A stretch of DNA of 64,000 nt from Sphingomonadales bacterium UBA656 (GCA_002299895.1 DBOC01000006.1:124001-188000); one strand, 5' to 3'; numbered from the stretch's first letter, positions 1-9,484 are shown. The notes: generated by a model not told the origin, from the letters alone. A program made the numbers and translations.

Positions 1-2508
1 GAAGCCGTCCTGTTCCTTCTGCGGGAATAAGTCAGAGCCTGTGTTGTAATCGCTGGTCATACGGCCGTCGATGTAGACAAGGCCGCTCATACCATTGCTG
101 CCAATATCGGGCGTCCATGTGATGCTTGATGTAGCAACGAACTCAGGGGCGTTGGACAGATTGTCGCCAGGCAATTTGCGAAGCGCAAGATCCAGTGGTG
201 CGCCGTTCTTGGTACCAATCAGATCGTCCCGATAGGTGGTTTTTGCATAAGTCAGACCAGCCGCCATGCGGAAGTTTCGTGCCGGCACCAACGACGCTTC
301 AAGCTCGACGCCTTGGGTGCGCACACCATAAGTTATGTCGCCAGTCGCGCAGCTGCCCGTGGTGTTGCTAAGGTCTGTGTCCGCGCTCGATCCGCCGACA
401 AGATTGTTACACCCATTGATATTTTGCACGAGGAATACCGTGCCGTTGAAGGTGTTCAGCTGGAAGCTGCTGAAGTCGGAACGGAATGCCGAGACACTTA
501 GACCGAATGGACCATTTGAGAATTTCGCACCCAGTTCATAGCTGTCCACCAATTCGGGATCGAACTGGAGATTACCGACCAAAGCCTGCGCTCCACCCAC
601 CGAAGCAAAGGTTGGAACCGGCGATTTCAACGCCGAGCGGTCAAGGTTGAAACCACCTGCTTTATATCCGCGCGCAAAGCTGCCGTAGACCAAGAGATCA
701 TCAACGGGCTTCCATGAAAGGATGGCCGTACCTGTGATCTGATCTTCATTGCGGTCGTCACGGATCGAGACGCCATTAAGCTCAGCGGTCGAGTTTCCTT
801 GGCAAGAAAGACCAATAATACCGCCTGCGGTTGCGGCAAGTGGTCCTGCAAGCAAAGATCCTAACGCTGCTTGGTTGGCAGTGCAGACAGCGTTGTCATT
901 ACCGAAGGTTGCATCGAACTTCTTTTTGTCCTTGGTGTAGCGAAGGCCAAGCGTAAGATCGACAGTGTCAGTAATGTGCATGATATTATGCGTAAACACA
1001 GCCCAGTTCGTTCCATTCTGGAAATAACGATCGTTGGTTGTGCCAAGGTTATTGAGAGTGTCCAGACGATCAAGACCTGCTAGGATAGCAGGACCACCAG
1101 CGCCAAATGCCGTCAATCCTCCAGCGATGGCGCCGCGAACGGTAGCACTTAGGCACGCCGGGCCAGAGGGTAGATAGCCGCTCGCAAGACTGCCGCCCGA
1201 AACGAGGCGGCAATTGGCAAAGCGACCATATTGGTTACCAAAGCGCAGATTGTCCCGCACCGTCAGTTTTTCATTGGCAAAAAAACCACCGACGAGCCAG
1301 TCCAGCTTTCCGTCAAATGCTTCGCCCTGCAAACGCAGTTCTTGGGTGAAAGTGTGGAACTGACGATAGGCATCGTCACTTGGTGCACGATACAGAATGT
1401 CGACCTCACCATAATCGGTGTCGGACGCCTGACCGGAACGATATTGGCGGTACGCCGTTATCGAGGTCAATGTCGCGCCACCAAAGTCATAATCGACCTG
1501 ACCCGAGAAACCGTAATCTTTGGTTTCACCGCTAAATACGCGGTCCGGGCTAACCGAAACAGTGCGACCAAAACCTTGATTGAACGCTGCCAATGGCTGG
1601 CCCATGTCGCGCAACACATTTATGATGTTGTTTGAGGTAGCGGTTGATGCGACACCAGCCGTGCTTGGGGTGTTCAGGTCACCAATAAATTGATTGACAG
1701 ATGGGTCGACATAAGTTGCCGCGCAGCATTCTTCGGTGCGGAAGGTGTAGTCAGCAATCAATCGTACGGACAATGCGTCTGTAGGTTCGAACAGAAACTG
1801 TCCGCGCAAGAAGTAACGGTCACGATTGTTGATGTCGCGGCCATTTTGGTCATCGCTATAAAAACCGTCACGCTTCACGTAAACGCCGTCAACGCGGAAT
1901 GCCAATTGCTCAGAAATTGGTCCAGTCACGCTGCTTGCGCCGCGCATGAAATCATAATTGCCGTAGGTCAACTCGCCACTGCCACCAAAGGTGAAACTTG
2001 GTTTCTTGGAATAGATGCTGATCAAACCTGCTGAAGAGTTACGCCCACCCAGCGTGCCTTGGGGGCCACGCTGCACTTCGACACGATCAATTTCGCCAAG
2101 TTCATTTAGACCAATGCCGGAACGCGAACGGTAAACGCCATCGATAAATACGGGAACCGAGCTTTCCAGGCCTGGGTTGTCTCCAACGGTTCCAATACCG
2201 CGAATACGGGCCGAGCCATTGGCCTCAGATCCGGTTGAGGACACGAGCAAAGATGGTGCGACTTGGTTCAACTGACGAATGTCGTTTGCGCCACTGTTTT
2301 GCAGCGTTTCGGCGTTAACGGCGGAAATGGCGACGGGAACATCGGAAAGCACCTGGCTACGGCCTTGCGCCGTCACAACGATTTCTGTGTCGGATGTGTC
2401 TTCGGTCTGCGGCGCTTCTTGTGCGAATGCCATGCTGGGCACGACCAGTGCGAGGCAGGCAGCTGACATCTTCAAGGTGCGACTGAGGGTTTTGTCACGT
2501 CGTAACAT
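1..2508 (-). CDS. TonB-dependent receptor, C-terminus cut by window edge
   Basis: Outer-membrane receptor for energy-dependent uptake of an unknown substrate. The frame is open for 836 codons from an ATG at 2508 to base 1 with no stop, so the C-terminal end lies outside. An AGGAG Shine-Dalgarno sits 8 bases before the ATG. The protein starts with a signal peptide ending near SMAFAQ, then a TonB box (DTEIVVTA) and a plug domain with the usual DVPVAISAV and VQRGPQGTLGGRNSSAG segments. The rest is beta-barrel sequence with many aromatic, Asn and Gly residues (LTLGLRYTKDKKKF, YGSFARGYKAGGFN). It resembles the large sphingomonad receptor class rather than a classical siderophore receptor. No neighbouring gene reveals the substrate. 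Confidence 0.93.
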   Translation of the reverse strand, partial: MLRRDKTLSRTLKMSAACLALVVPSMAFAQEAPQTEDTSDTEIVVTAQGRSQVLSDVPVAISAVNAETLQNSGANDIRQLNQVAPSLLVSSTGSEANGSARIRGIGTVGDNPGLESSVPVFIDGVYRSRSGIGLNELGEIDRVEVQRGPQGTLGGRNSSAGLISIYSKKPSFTFGGSGELTYGNYDFMRGASSVTGPISEQLAFRVDGVYVKRDGFYSDDQNGRDINNRDRYFLRGQFLFEPTDALSVRLIADYTFRTEECCAATYVDPSVNQFIGDLNTPSTAGVASTATSNNIINVLRDMGQPLAAFNQGFGRTVSVSPDRVFSGETKDYGFSGQVDYDFGGATLTSITAYRQYRSGQASDTDYGEVDILYRAPSDDAYRQFHTFTQELRLQGEAFDGKLDWLVGGFFANEKLTVRDNLRFGNQYGRFANCRLVSGGSLASGYLPSGPACLSATVRGAIAGGLTAFGAGGPAILAGLDRLDTLNNLGTTNDRYFQNGTNWAVFTHNIMHITDTVDLTLGLRYTKDKKKFDATFGNDNAVCTANQAALGSLLAGPLAATAGGIIGLSCQGNSTAELNGVSIRDDRNEDQITGTAILSWKPVDDLLVYGSFARGYKAGGFNLDRSALKSPVPTFASVGGAQALVGNLQFDPELVDSYELGAKFSNGPFGLSVSAFRSDFSSFQLNTFNGTVFLVQNINGCNNLVGGSSADTDLSNTTGSCATGDITYGVRTQGVELEASLVPARNFRMAAGLTYAKTTYRDDLIGTKNGAPLDLALRKLPGDNLSNAPEFVATSSITWTPDIGSNGMSGLVYIDGRMTSDYNTGSDLFPQKEQDGF

Positions 2509-2644
2509 ATATTTTCTCCTAAATGACACAGTGTTTGACAATCTAGCGAAGGGACGGTTGAATGTCATTGCCCTAAACCACTATAAGATTTGAAAATTTT
2601 GGAGGTGCGTCAATATTGCAACAATATCAGCATTCATGCCTTAG

Positions 2645-2699
2645 GGCGCAGCTTTTCATCGTGAAAAACAGTCTCGCTTTCACGTCAAAATGCTGCGCC
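2645..2699. repeat. Long interrupted palindrome between curA-like gene and TonB receptor
   Basis: Perfect 8-base outer arms GGCGCAGC (2645-2652) and GCTGCGCC (2692-2699). Inside them are TTTT/AAAA (2653-2656, 2687-2690) and a 7-base stem CGTGAAA/TTTCACG (2660-2666, 2678-2684), around an 11-base loop. Together about 19 pairs in three stacked helices. It lies just after the stop of the CurA-like gene (minus strand) but lacks a following T-run, so it is not a standard terminator. Confidence 0.7.
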
Positions 2700-2709
2700 G
2701 CATTCTGTA

Positions 2710-3726
2710 TTAGAGTTTAACCAACATTTTGCCGGTGTTTTCGCCGCTGAACAGTCCGATGAAAGCTTCGGGTGTTTTTTCTAGACCATTCTTCACGGTT
2801 TCGCGGCCTTTGACCGAACCCGATTGGATAAGGCCAGCCATGTCGGCATTGAATTCCGGTACCTGCGCATAGAAGTCAGGGTAGAGGAATCCTTTAATCA
2901 TGATCCTTTTGCCAATGATCATAGGCAGATACTGCATCGGCTGTGCCTTGAAGTCATTGTAGACGTCAATCATGCCGCAAATTGCAAAACGCGCCCATTC
3001 TTTTGACGTTGCGAGTGCAGCATCAAAATGCTCGCCGCCGACATTGTCGAAATACACATCTATGCCAGCTTCACCCATATCCTTCAGCGCGGCCATCAAT
3101 TGTGGCAGCACTTTGTCGGATTTATAATCAATCACTGCGTCGGCCCCGAGTTCTTTGACCCAGGCGCATTTGTCTGCGCCGCCCGCGGAACCAATGACTT
3201 TCATGCCCTTGGCTTTGGCAATTTGGGTCACTGTGGAACCTACGGCACCCGCAGCTGCCGACACGAAGATGACTTCGCCGGCCTTAGCTTCAGCAACTTT
3301 CAACAAACCAAACCATGCGGTCCCGCCAGGCATGCCAATGATACTCAACCAATGTTGGTCGGGCACTCCTAGCTCGGGTAGTTTTACTGGCGGCATTCCG
3401 GCAGGGGGCATCCTGTCGCCGCCAAAAACAGCTTTGTCGCGCCAGCCCGCCATATGCAGCACCTTAGCGCCCACCGGAAATTCTGCGTTATTGCTCTCGG
3501 TGACAGTACCAACCGCACCGCCAGTCATGGGTTCACCTAACATGAATGGATCTGCATAGCTTTTTGCATCATTCATGCGCCCGCGCATGTAGGGATCGAC
3601 GGACAGCCAGCTATTGGTCACGCGAAACTCGTCTGCGCCAAGTGGGGCATCGGGGTGTTCAACCATTGCAAAATCATTGTCGTTCGGAAGGCCAACGGGG
3701 CGGCTAGCTAATGTCCATGCGCGCAT
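2710..3726 (-). CDS. CurA-type NADP-dependent oxidoreductase (zinc-free MDR family)
   Basis: Medium-chain dehydrogenase/reductase of the prostaglandin reductase/curcumin reductase type, expected to reduce the C=C bond of alpha,beta-unsaturated carbonyls with NADPH. The 338 residues match family length. Seen: an N-terminal GroES-like part with WLSVDPYMRGRM, the nucleotide-binding stretch VSAAAGAVGSTVTQIAKAKGMKVIGSAGG (residues ~150-180, broken here by spacing only in the protein), and DVYFDNVGGE further on. No zinc-binding cysteine cluster is visible, as expected. Its ATG shares one base with the stop of the amidohydrolase gene upstream (TAATG), so the two are translationally coupled. The physiological substrate is unknown. 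Confidence 0.88.
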   Translation of the reverse strand: MRAWTLASRPVGLPNDNDFAMVEHPDAPLGADEFRVTNSWLSVDPYMRGRMNDAKSYADPFMLGEPMTGGAVGTVTESNNAEFPVGAKVLHMAGWRDKAVFGGDRMPPAGMPPVKLPELGVPDQHWLSIIGMPGGTAWFGLLKVAEAKAGEVIFVSAAAGAVGSTVTQIAKAKGMKVIGSAGGADKCAWVKELGADAVIDYKSDKVLPQLMAALKDMGEAGIDVYFDNVGGEHFDAALATSKEWARFAICGMIDVYNDFKAQPMQYLPMIIGKRIMIKGFLYPDFYAQVPEFNADMAGLIQSGSVKGRETVKNGLEKTPEAFIGLFSGENTGKMLVKL

Positions 3727-5501
3727 TATTTTTTATCTCCATTCGTTATTTCGTCGGCAGCATTTGCTGCAGCATTTTTATAAACGGGCCGTCCTGCAAC
3801 CCATGTTTCCTTGACGATTGCCTTACGCAATTCGCGGGGGCTTGCAAGTAATGGGTCGACATCAATCAATATAAAGTCGGCATAATGTCCAGGGGTTAAT
3901 GAACCAAATTTGCCTTCTGCAAAGGATGCATAAGCCGCACCGGTAGTAAAACCAGAAAGTGCCTGTTCGCGAGTGACGCGTTCTTCGGGTCGCCAGCCGC
4001 CAAACGGTTGCTCTTCGGCATCTTCGCGGGTAATCGCGGCGGCAAGACCAGCAAAGGGATCAGCTGATTCCACCGGCACGTCTGAACCAAAAGCCAGCTT
4101 GCTCCCGGCGCGTGCAATCGACTGCCATGCATATGCGCCGTTCAACCGCTCTGGGCCAAGCCTTGCTTCAGCCATCAACCGATCAGATGTCTGGTGCACA
4201 GGCTGCATCGAGGAAATAATGCCATGCTTGCCAAGCTTTTGCAGATCGATTGGGTCAACGATTTGGACATGCTCAATTCGCCAACGTTGATCGCCCTTGT
4301 AGGTTTGGGACAATTCTTCGATGGCACTGATCACCTCTGCATTTGCAGCGTCACCAATAGCGTGGACCGCGGTTTGGAAGCCGTCCATGGACGCACGGAC
4401 CATGAGGTTGCGGATTTCTGCGCTTGCCAGAAATTGGAGACCCGTTTGCCCAGCAGCATCAGCATAATGTTTTTTCAACCACGCGCCGCGGCTGCCTAAT
4501 GCGCCATCGAGATATAGCTTTACGCCGCCAAGCCGGAGCGTGTCATTATACAACCATGGGCTTGGTCGCGAGCCGGCGATTGCGACCATGTTATCGATAC
4601 CGCCTGCATAAGCAAAAATACGTAAAGTCAACCAGCCGGCGTCACCCGCCCTACGATAACTTTGCCAGTCATCCATCGATGTGCCCATATCGGCAATGGC
4701 GGTGATACCTAAGCTGTGTAGCTTTCTTTGTGCCTCACCCAAGGCGATGTCCCGCTCTAAGGGCTTGGGTGCTGGTACAAATTTGCCAATCAAATTCGAC
4801 GCTGCGTCAACAAATATACCACTCGGCTTTCCCGCGGCCAGTTCGATGCGTCCACCTGCGGGAGATTTTGATGCGGCATTTATACCAGCGATTTCCATCG
4901 CGCGGCTGTTTGCCCAGCCTGCATGGCCATCGACCCGCTCAAGCCAGACGGGACGGTCACTGACAGCCGCGTCAAGGTCTTGCGCTGTCGGGAACCGCCC
5001 GAGCCCCCATTTTTCTTGGTTCCAACCGCGACCAATAATCCAGCCACGTTCGGGATATTTTGCGGCATATGCCTTGATTGCTGCTTGTGCCTCGGCCAGG
5101 CTGTTGGTGGAGGATAGGTCAAGCGTTAGAAGTTGAAAGCCAAGGCCCATGACATGGCCATGGGCGTCAATTAGGCCCGGCAACAATGTCGCGCCGCGTC
5201 CGTCCAAGCGGAAATCAAGCTGCTTGGGCAAGTTATCCTTTTTAGTAAGCAGTTCAGTTACCTTACCATCTCTGCCCACGAGCATGGCGTTGAAGCGGAT
5301 GACCTTGCCATCTTTGTCGAGCGTAATGCCATTCACATTTTCTACGAGCCCATCGGCGAAAGCGGGCGAAGCCGTGGTGCTCGTTATAAAAGCGAGCGCG
5401 CATAACTTAAAAAACAGTCGATTTTTTTTGAAGGCGAACAGGCCTCGGAACGGCGAGGGGAAGTGAAAACGGTACGCCAGCAGCAATGCGTTTTTCTTCA
5501 T
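3726..5501 (-). CDS. Secreted YtcJ-like amidohydrolase (Amidohydro_3)
   Basis: Metal-dependent hydrolase of the YtcJ/Amidohydro_3 group, 591 residues; substrate unknown. Seen: LPGLIDAHGHVMGLG (residues ~110-125) with the HxH metal pair, a WLERVDGHAGWANSRAME segment, VHAIGDAAN, EHVQIVDP, and a late FGSDVPVE motif carrying the conserved Asp. The N-terminus has an unusually long basic region before a hydrophobic core and a TTASPAFA cleavage-like end, so export is likely. The chosen ATG overlaps the stop of the dehydrogenase gene upstream by four bases (ATGA), which supports this start despite the long n-region. Middle gene of a three-gene minus-strand operon. A second member of the family lies at 62570. 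Confidence 0.87.
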   Translation of the reverse strand: MKKNALLLAYRFHFPSPFRGLFAFKKNRLFFKLCALAFITSTTASPAFADGLVENVNGITLDKDGKVIRFNAMLVGRDGKVTELLTKKDNLPKQLDFRLDGRGATLLPGLIDAHGHVMGLGFQLLTLDLSSTNSLAEAQAAIKAYAAKYPERGWIIGRGWNQEKWGLGRFPTAQDLDAAVSDRPVWLERVDGHAGWANSRAMEIAGINAASKSPAGGRIELAAGKPSGIFVDAASNLIGKFVPAPKPLERDIALGEAQRKLHSLGITAIADMGTSMDDWQSYRRAGDAGWLTLRIFAYAGGIDNMVAIAGSRPSPWLYNDTLRLGGVKLYLDGALGSRGAWLKKHYADAAGQTGLQFLASAEIRNLMVRASMDGFQTAVHAIGDAANAEVISAIEELSQTYKGDQRWRIEHVQIVDPIDLQKLGKHGIISSMQPVHQTSDRLMAEARLGPERLNGAYAWQSIARAGSKLAFGSDVPVESADPFAGLAAAITREDAEEQPFGGWRPEERVTREQALSGFTTGAAYASFAEGKFGSLTPGHYADFILIDVDPLLASPRELRKAIVKETWVAGRPVYKNAAANAADEITNGDKK

Positions 5502-6367
5502 CCTTTAGGTAACCTTTTGACGATCGCGCTGGTATCCAGTCTTCCGCCACCCATATGCTGCACATCGGCATAAAATTGATCAATGATGGCGGTAATTGGT
5601 AAAGTCGCGCCCACCGCGCGTGCTTCTTCGAATGCCAATCCAAGATCCTTGCGCATCCAATCGACCGCAAAACCAAAATCGAACTTGTCCTCGGCCATTG
5701 TGGCCCAACGATTATCCATTTGCCAGCTCTGTGCTGCACCGCCAGAAATGGCTTCATATACCTTTGCAACGTCCAGTTCAGCAGACTGCGCAAAGCGCAA
5801 CGCCTCTGATAAGGATTGGATAACGCCAGCAAAGGCGATTTGATTGCACATTTTCGTTATCTGACCCGTGCCGGGACCACCAACATGCACAATACGTTTG
5901 GAATAAGCCGCAATAATGGGTGATGCGGCTGCGACAGAGGATTCCGTTCCGCCGCACATGATAGACAAGGTGCCATTTTCCGCTCCCGCCTGCCCGCCGG
6001 TTACGGGGGCGTCAACGATCAACAACCCGCGCGATTTCGCCTCAACACCGAGCTGTCTCGCGATACGCGCGGAAACCGTTGTATGGTCTATGTAAAGACT
6101 GCCCTTCGCCATCGCGGCGAACGCCCCGTCGCGGCCAAGCGTGACGCCAGAAAGGTCATCGTCCGTACCAACACAACTAATCACCACCTCGGCATCTTTC
6201 GCCGCATCTGCTGGAGAAGTGGCCAGCGTGCCGCCATAAGCTTCGACCCATTTTTCAGCCTTGGCGCGTGAACGGTTATAGACCGTCAAATCATGCCCCG
6301 CCTGTTTGAGATGCCGTGCTATCGGGCCGCCCATGACGCCCAATCCGATAAAAGCTATTTTGGTCAT
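5498..6367 (-). CDS. NAD(P)-dependent beta-hydroxyacid dehydrogenase (HIBADH/GarR family)
   Basis: Cytoplasmic oxidoreductase of the 3-hydroxyisobutyrate dehydrogenase/tartronate semialdehyde reductase family, 289 residues as usual. Seen: N-terminal Rossmann motif FIGLGVMGGPIARHL, the substrate-loop signature DAPVTGGQAGAENGTLSIM (residues ~120-138), and GTGQITKMCNQ carrying the family's catalytic Lys (about residue 172). The C-terminal helical domain contains the KDLGLA stretch. First gene of the minus-strand operon with the amidohydrolase and CurA-like reductase. The exact hydroxyacid cannot be told from sequence. Divergent from ilvA with only a short spacer. Confidence 0.9.
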   Translation of the reverse strand: MTKIAFIGLGVMGGPIARHLKQAGHDLTVYNRSRAKAEKWVEAYGGTLATSPADAAKDAEVVISCVGTDDDLSGVTLGRDGAFAAMAKGSLYIDHTTVSARIARQLGVEAKSRGLLIVDAPVTGGQAGAENGTLSIMCGGTESSVAAASPIIAAYSKRIVHVGGPGTGQITKMCNQIAFAGVIQSLSEALRFAQSAELDVAKVYEAISGGAAQSWQMDNRWATMAEDKFDFGFAVDWMRKDLGLAFEEARAVGATLPITAIIDQFYADVQHMGGGRLDTSAIVKRLPKG

Positions 6368-6423
6368 GCTTTGACCTTAATGACTGTTTTCAGTTAATGC
6401 CAGATGCGTTAGGGCCATTTTAT

Positions 6424-7644
6424 ATGTCTGACTTATTGACTCTAGACCATGTCCGCGCCGCCCATGACCGTATTCGCGATTCCATCGTGGCAACGCCGAC
6501 CTTGCATAGCCAGACTTTGTCGAAGCTGACGGGCGCAAATATTTACCTAAAATTCGAAAACCTGCAGTTCACGGCAGCCTATAAGGAGCGCGGTGCGCTG
6601 AACGCGATCCTTCTGCTTTCGGAAGAGCAACGCGGTAAAGGCGTGATCGCAGCGTCGGCCGGTAACCATGCGCAGGGGCTGAGTTATCATGGTACCCGCC
6701 TTGGCATTCCAGTGACCATAGTCATGCCAGTGCCAACGCCAACAGTTAAGGTCATGCAGACTGAGAGTGTTGGCGGTAAAGTCGTGCTGTTTGGTGAGAC
6801 TTTTGACGATGCCTATGAACATGCGCGGCAGCTTGAGGCCGAACAGGGATTGACCTTTGTCCATCCTTTTGACGACCCGAATGTCGCCGCAGGGCAGGGT
6901 ACTGTGGCGCTTGAAATGCTCGAGAGCATCCCGTCCCTAGATATGTTGGTCGTGCCTATCGGCGGCGGCGGTTTACTCTCCGGCATGGGGACGGTTGCGC
7001 GTGCATTGAAGCCTGATATCGGCCTCATCGGCGTTCAAGCCGAACTTTACCCCTCAATGTATGCGTTGCTGAATAATCTGCAAATGCCCTGCGAAGGCGA
7101 CACTTTGGCAGAGGGCATAGCGGTAAAAATGCCCGGCGCCTTTACTAGCGAAGTCATCCGCGAACTAGTCGACGAAATTGTCCTGGTGAATGAAGCCCAT
7201 TTGGAAACCGCCGTTAGCCTGCTGCTGCAGATAGAAAAGACGGTTGTCGAAGGTGCAGGTGCTGCAGGTCTTGCGGCGGTGATGGCCCATCCTGAGAAAT
7301 TTGCAGATAAGAATGTTGGGGTCGTCCTATGTGGCGGCAACATCGATACGCGTTTGTTGGCAAATGTCCTGCTGCGTGACCTTGCGCGATCGGGTCGTTT
7401 GGCGCGCCTGCGTTTGACGCTGCAGGACCGCCCTGGTGCGCTGTATAAAGTGATGCGCTTGTTCAACGAGCATAATGTCAACATCATCGAAATTTATCAT
7501 CAGCGGATTTTTACTACCTTGCCAGCCAAGGGATTGATCACCGACATTGAATGCGAGGCGCGTGATGCAAAACAGCTACAAGGATTGGTTGATGGTTTGC
7601 AGGTTGCTGGTTACAAAGTTGAACGGGTTGAGCTTAATAAATAA
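6424..7644 (+). CDS. ilvA: Threonine ammonia-lyase with C-terminal ACT domain
   Basis: PLP enzyme converting threonine to 2-oxobutanoate, the first step towards isoleucine. Seen: Lys54 in AAYKERGA (Schiff-base lysine), SAGNHAQG, and the phosphate-binding glycine loop VPIGGGGLLSG. A single ACT-like domain follows from about residue 325 (RLTLQDRPGALYKVMRLFNEHNV, quoted in part), giving about 406 residues, the short single-ACT type rather than the two-ACT-subdomain E. coli IlvA. An upstream ATG at 6397 adds nine residues but has no Shine-Dalgarno. The 6424 start has AGGG nearby and matches the usual family N-terminus. Confidence 0.92.
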   Translation: MSDLLTLDHVRAAHDRIRDSIVATPTLHSQTLSKLTGANIYLKFENLQFTAAYKERGALNAILLLSEEQRGKGVIAASAGNHAQGLSYHGTRLGIPVTIVMPVPTPTVKVMQTESVGGKVVLFGETFDDAYEHARQLEAEQGLTFVHPFDDPNVAAGQGTVALEMLESIPSLDMLVVPIGGGGLLSGMGTVARALKPDIGLIGVQAELYPSMYALLNNLQMPCEGDTLAEGIAVKMPGAFTSEVIRELVDEIVLVNEAHLETAVSLLLQIEKTVVEGAGAAGLAAVMAHPEKFADKNVGVVLCGGNIDTRLLANVLLRDLARSGRLARLRLTLQDRPGALYKVMRLFNEHNVNIIEIYHQRIFTTLPAKGLITDIECEARDAKQLQGLVDGLQVAGYKVERVELNK

Positions 7645-7750
7645 GCCGGCATCGTAAGCAAGTTCGCAAATGGGTTATGCAGCATAGAATGCGCTGAGCA
7701 TCATAACGTAAATAATGCATTCAAGGCCAACGCGGCCCAGCGGAGTGAAT

Positions 7751-8500
7751 ATGAGCGCACCAGTCCGTTTTCCGCGATTTTTTGTTACCAGCCCTGGCCC
7801 TTGTCCTTACTTGCCAGGCAAAACTGAACGGAAAGTCTTTACAGAACTCAACGGCGATCATGCCGATGAATTGAACGAAGCACTGGGCCGTATTGGCTTT
7901 CGCCGCAGTCAGAATGTTGCTTACCGACCGAGTTGTCTAGACTGTAAGGCGTGTGTTTCGGTCCGCGTGCGAACCGCTGAATTCCGTCCCAATGACACCC
8001 AGCGCCGAATTCTACGGCGCAATGCTGATTTGGTTGTGAGCGCTTGCCGCCCTTGGTCAACGACCGAGCAATATGAGCTGCTAAGCCGTTATCTTACCGC
8101 ACGCCATCCCGACGGTGGCATGGTGAATATGGATGAAATGGATTATGCCGATATGGTCGAACAATCGCCTGTGCGCAGTCAAGTCATTGAATACCGAACC
8201 CCGCCGCGTTTCGGCCAGATTGGCGAATTAGTCGGCGCGTGCCTAACCGATCAGCAGAGCGATGGCGTGTCGATGATCTATAGCTTTTACGATACGGAGA
8301 TTGAAGGGCGTTCTGGTCTCGGCAACTTCATCATCATGGACCATATTCTGCGCGCCAAGGCCGCAGGGCTTCCTTATGTCTATTTGGGCTATTGGGTGAA
8401 TGGTGCGGCACGGATGCAATATAAAACTCGTTACCGGCCCTTGGAGCGCCTTGGACCTAACGGATGGGAATGCTTCGATCCCGAGGCAGATGCGGTTTAG
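7751..8500 (+). CDS. bpt: Aspartate/glutamate leucyltransferase (N-end rule)
   Basis: Transfers leucine from leucyl-tRNA to N-terminal Asp/Glu of proteins, marking them for ClpS/ClpAP degradation. 249 residues, the usual length. Seen: N-terminal Cys region PGPCPYLPGKTERKVFTEL and CLDCKACVSVRV, then the GNAT-like transferase half with SMIYSFYDTE, GLGNFIIMDHI and YVYLGYWVNGAARMQYKTRY (cited in pieces). Start chosen at the ATG at 7751 because GGAG lies six bases upstream; a longer frame from 7715 lacks this. Faces msrC convergently; the two stops are 18 bases apart. Confidence 0.92.
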   Translation: MSAPVRFPRFFVTSPGPCPYLPGKTERKVFTELNGDHADELNEALGRIGFRRSQNVAYRPSCLDCKACVSVRVRTAEFRPNDTQRRILRRNADLVVSACRPWSTTEQYELLSRYLTARHPDGGMVNMDEMDYADMVEQSPVRSQVIEYRTPPRFGQIGELVGACLTDQQSDGVSMIYSFYDTEIEGRSGLGNFIIMDHILRAKAAGLPYVYLGYWVNGAARMQYKTRYRPLERLGPNGWECFDPEADAV

Positions 8501-8520
8501 AATGGGCCATTAGGCCATTC
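8500..8520. other. Bulged hairpin spanning the two convergent stop codons
   Basis: GAATGG-G-CC ATTA GG-CCATTC forms an 8-pair stem with one bulged G over the stops of bpt and the msrC-type gene. No T-run follows on either strand, so intrinsic termination is doubtful. Confidence 0.35.
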
Positions 8521-9001
8521 AAATTCTGTCAGCGATCATTCGTGCAAGCTGCTCAACGCCCTTTGCATCTTCGGCATCAAAGCGGTTTAATGTTGGGCTA
8601 TCAAGGTCAATGACCGCGATAATGTTGCCATTATGTTGCACAGGTACGACCAGTTCGGACGCGCTATTGGTATCGCAGGCGATATGACCTGGGAAAGCAT
8701 GCACATCTGCCACTAGCTGGGTCTCGCCTGTTTGAGCCGCCGCCCCACATACACCTTTGTCAAATGGAATGCGGATACAGGCTGCCTTGCCTTGAAAAGG
8801 CCCCAAGACCAGTTCTCCACCGACCACGCGGTAGAAACCCGTCCAGTTTACGTCTGGCAGAAATTCCCAAAGTAAGGCCGCAATATTTGCCATATTGGCA
8901 ATGGCATCGGGTTCGCCGCTGGTGAGCGCATCGGCAGCCCGCGCCAATTCGGCGTATAGGTCGGCTTTGGGTGCTGAGGCATCAATTTCGAAAGTATACA
9001 T
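8519..9001 (-). CDS. msrC: GAF-domain free methionine-(R)-sulfoxide reductase
   Basis: Reduces free Met-(R)-O, part of oxidative damage repair. The 160-residue protein is a single GAF domain. Three cysteines at 75, 85 and 109 have exactly the 10- and 24-residue spacing of Cys84/94/118 of the E. coli enzyme, in AACIRIPFDKGVCG and GHIACDTNSASELVVP. The IAVIDLDSP strand near residue 130 is also typical. The three-cysteine match makes an enzyme far more likely than a sensor GAF domain. Followed upstream (minus strand) by arfB at 12 bases, so probably co-transcribed. Confidence 0.9.
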   Translation of the reverse strand: MYTFEIDASAPKADLYAELARAADALTSGEPDAIANMANIAALLWEFLPDVNWTGFYRVVGGELVLGPFQGKAACIRIPFDKGVCGAAAQTGETQLVADVHAFPGHIACDTNSASELVVPVQHNGNIIAVIDLDSPTLNRFDAEDAKGVEQLARMIADRI

Positions 9002-9013
9002 CGTCTTGCCTTA

Positions 9014-9415
9014 TCAATCGAAACTGACCTTGCCACGGTTTTTCTTGATCGTGGATCGGCCTTTTTTTGCATCAATGCGACGTACCTTGGAAGCCTTGCT
9101 TGGTTTTGTTGCTACGCGGCGGGGTTGGCGGATATGAGCGCGGTCGATCAGCTCTATCACGCGCGCGCGCGCTTCTTGACGATTGGCCTCCCGCGTACGA
9201 TGGCTGCGCGCCGTGACGATTAGTTCGCCTGAAAGTGTCATCTTGCTCCCCGCCAGGATTTTCAACTGGCGAAAGGCATAAGGTTGCAGGCCGAGTGCAT
9301 AGATATCGACACGCAATTGGCAGGCTGTCGCGACCTTATTGACATTCTGCCCGCCTGGTCCGGTTGAGGCCAAGAAGGTTTCTTCAAGATATTCTTCGGG
9401 AAGGTCAAAGGCCAT
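9014..9415 (-). CDS. arfB: Peptidyl-tRNA hydrolase ArfB (ribosome rescue)
   Basis: Class-I release-factor-like protein that hydrolyses peptidyl-tRNA on stalled ribosomes without a stop codon. About 133 residues from the ATG at 9415. Seen: STGPGGQNVNKVAT with the catalytic GGQ at residues 21-23, LRVDI and a highly basic C-terminal tail (KPSKASKVRRIDAKKGRS...) expected to enter the empty mRNA channel. The codon-recognition domain of RF1/RF2 is missing, as it should be. A GTG at 9442 would add nine residues. The ATG is preferred because the family begins close to it. Confidence 0.9.
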   Translation of the reverse strand: MAFDLPEEYLEETFLASTGPGGQNVNKVATACQLRVDIYALGLQPYAFRQLKILAGSKMTLSGELIVTARSHRTREANRQEARARVIELIDRAHIRQPRRVATKPSKASKVRRIDAKKGRSTIKKNRGKVSFD

Positions 9416-9484
9416 AATGATAGTTTTAACAGCCAACGCCACATTTTGCCAATGTCACAACCGCTCCGCTAACGCTGAGGTGGG

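Noticed and set aside
1231..2034. Plus-strand open frames opposite the first TonB receptor
   Set aside because: The minus-strand frame is continuous for 836 codons with signal peptide, TonB box and plug; plus-strand frames are shadows.
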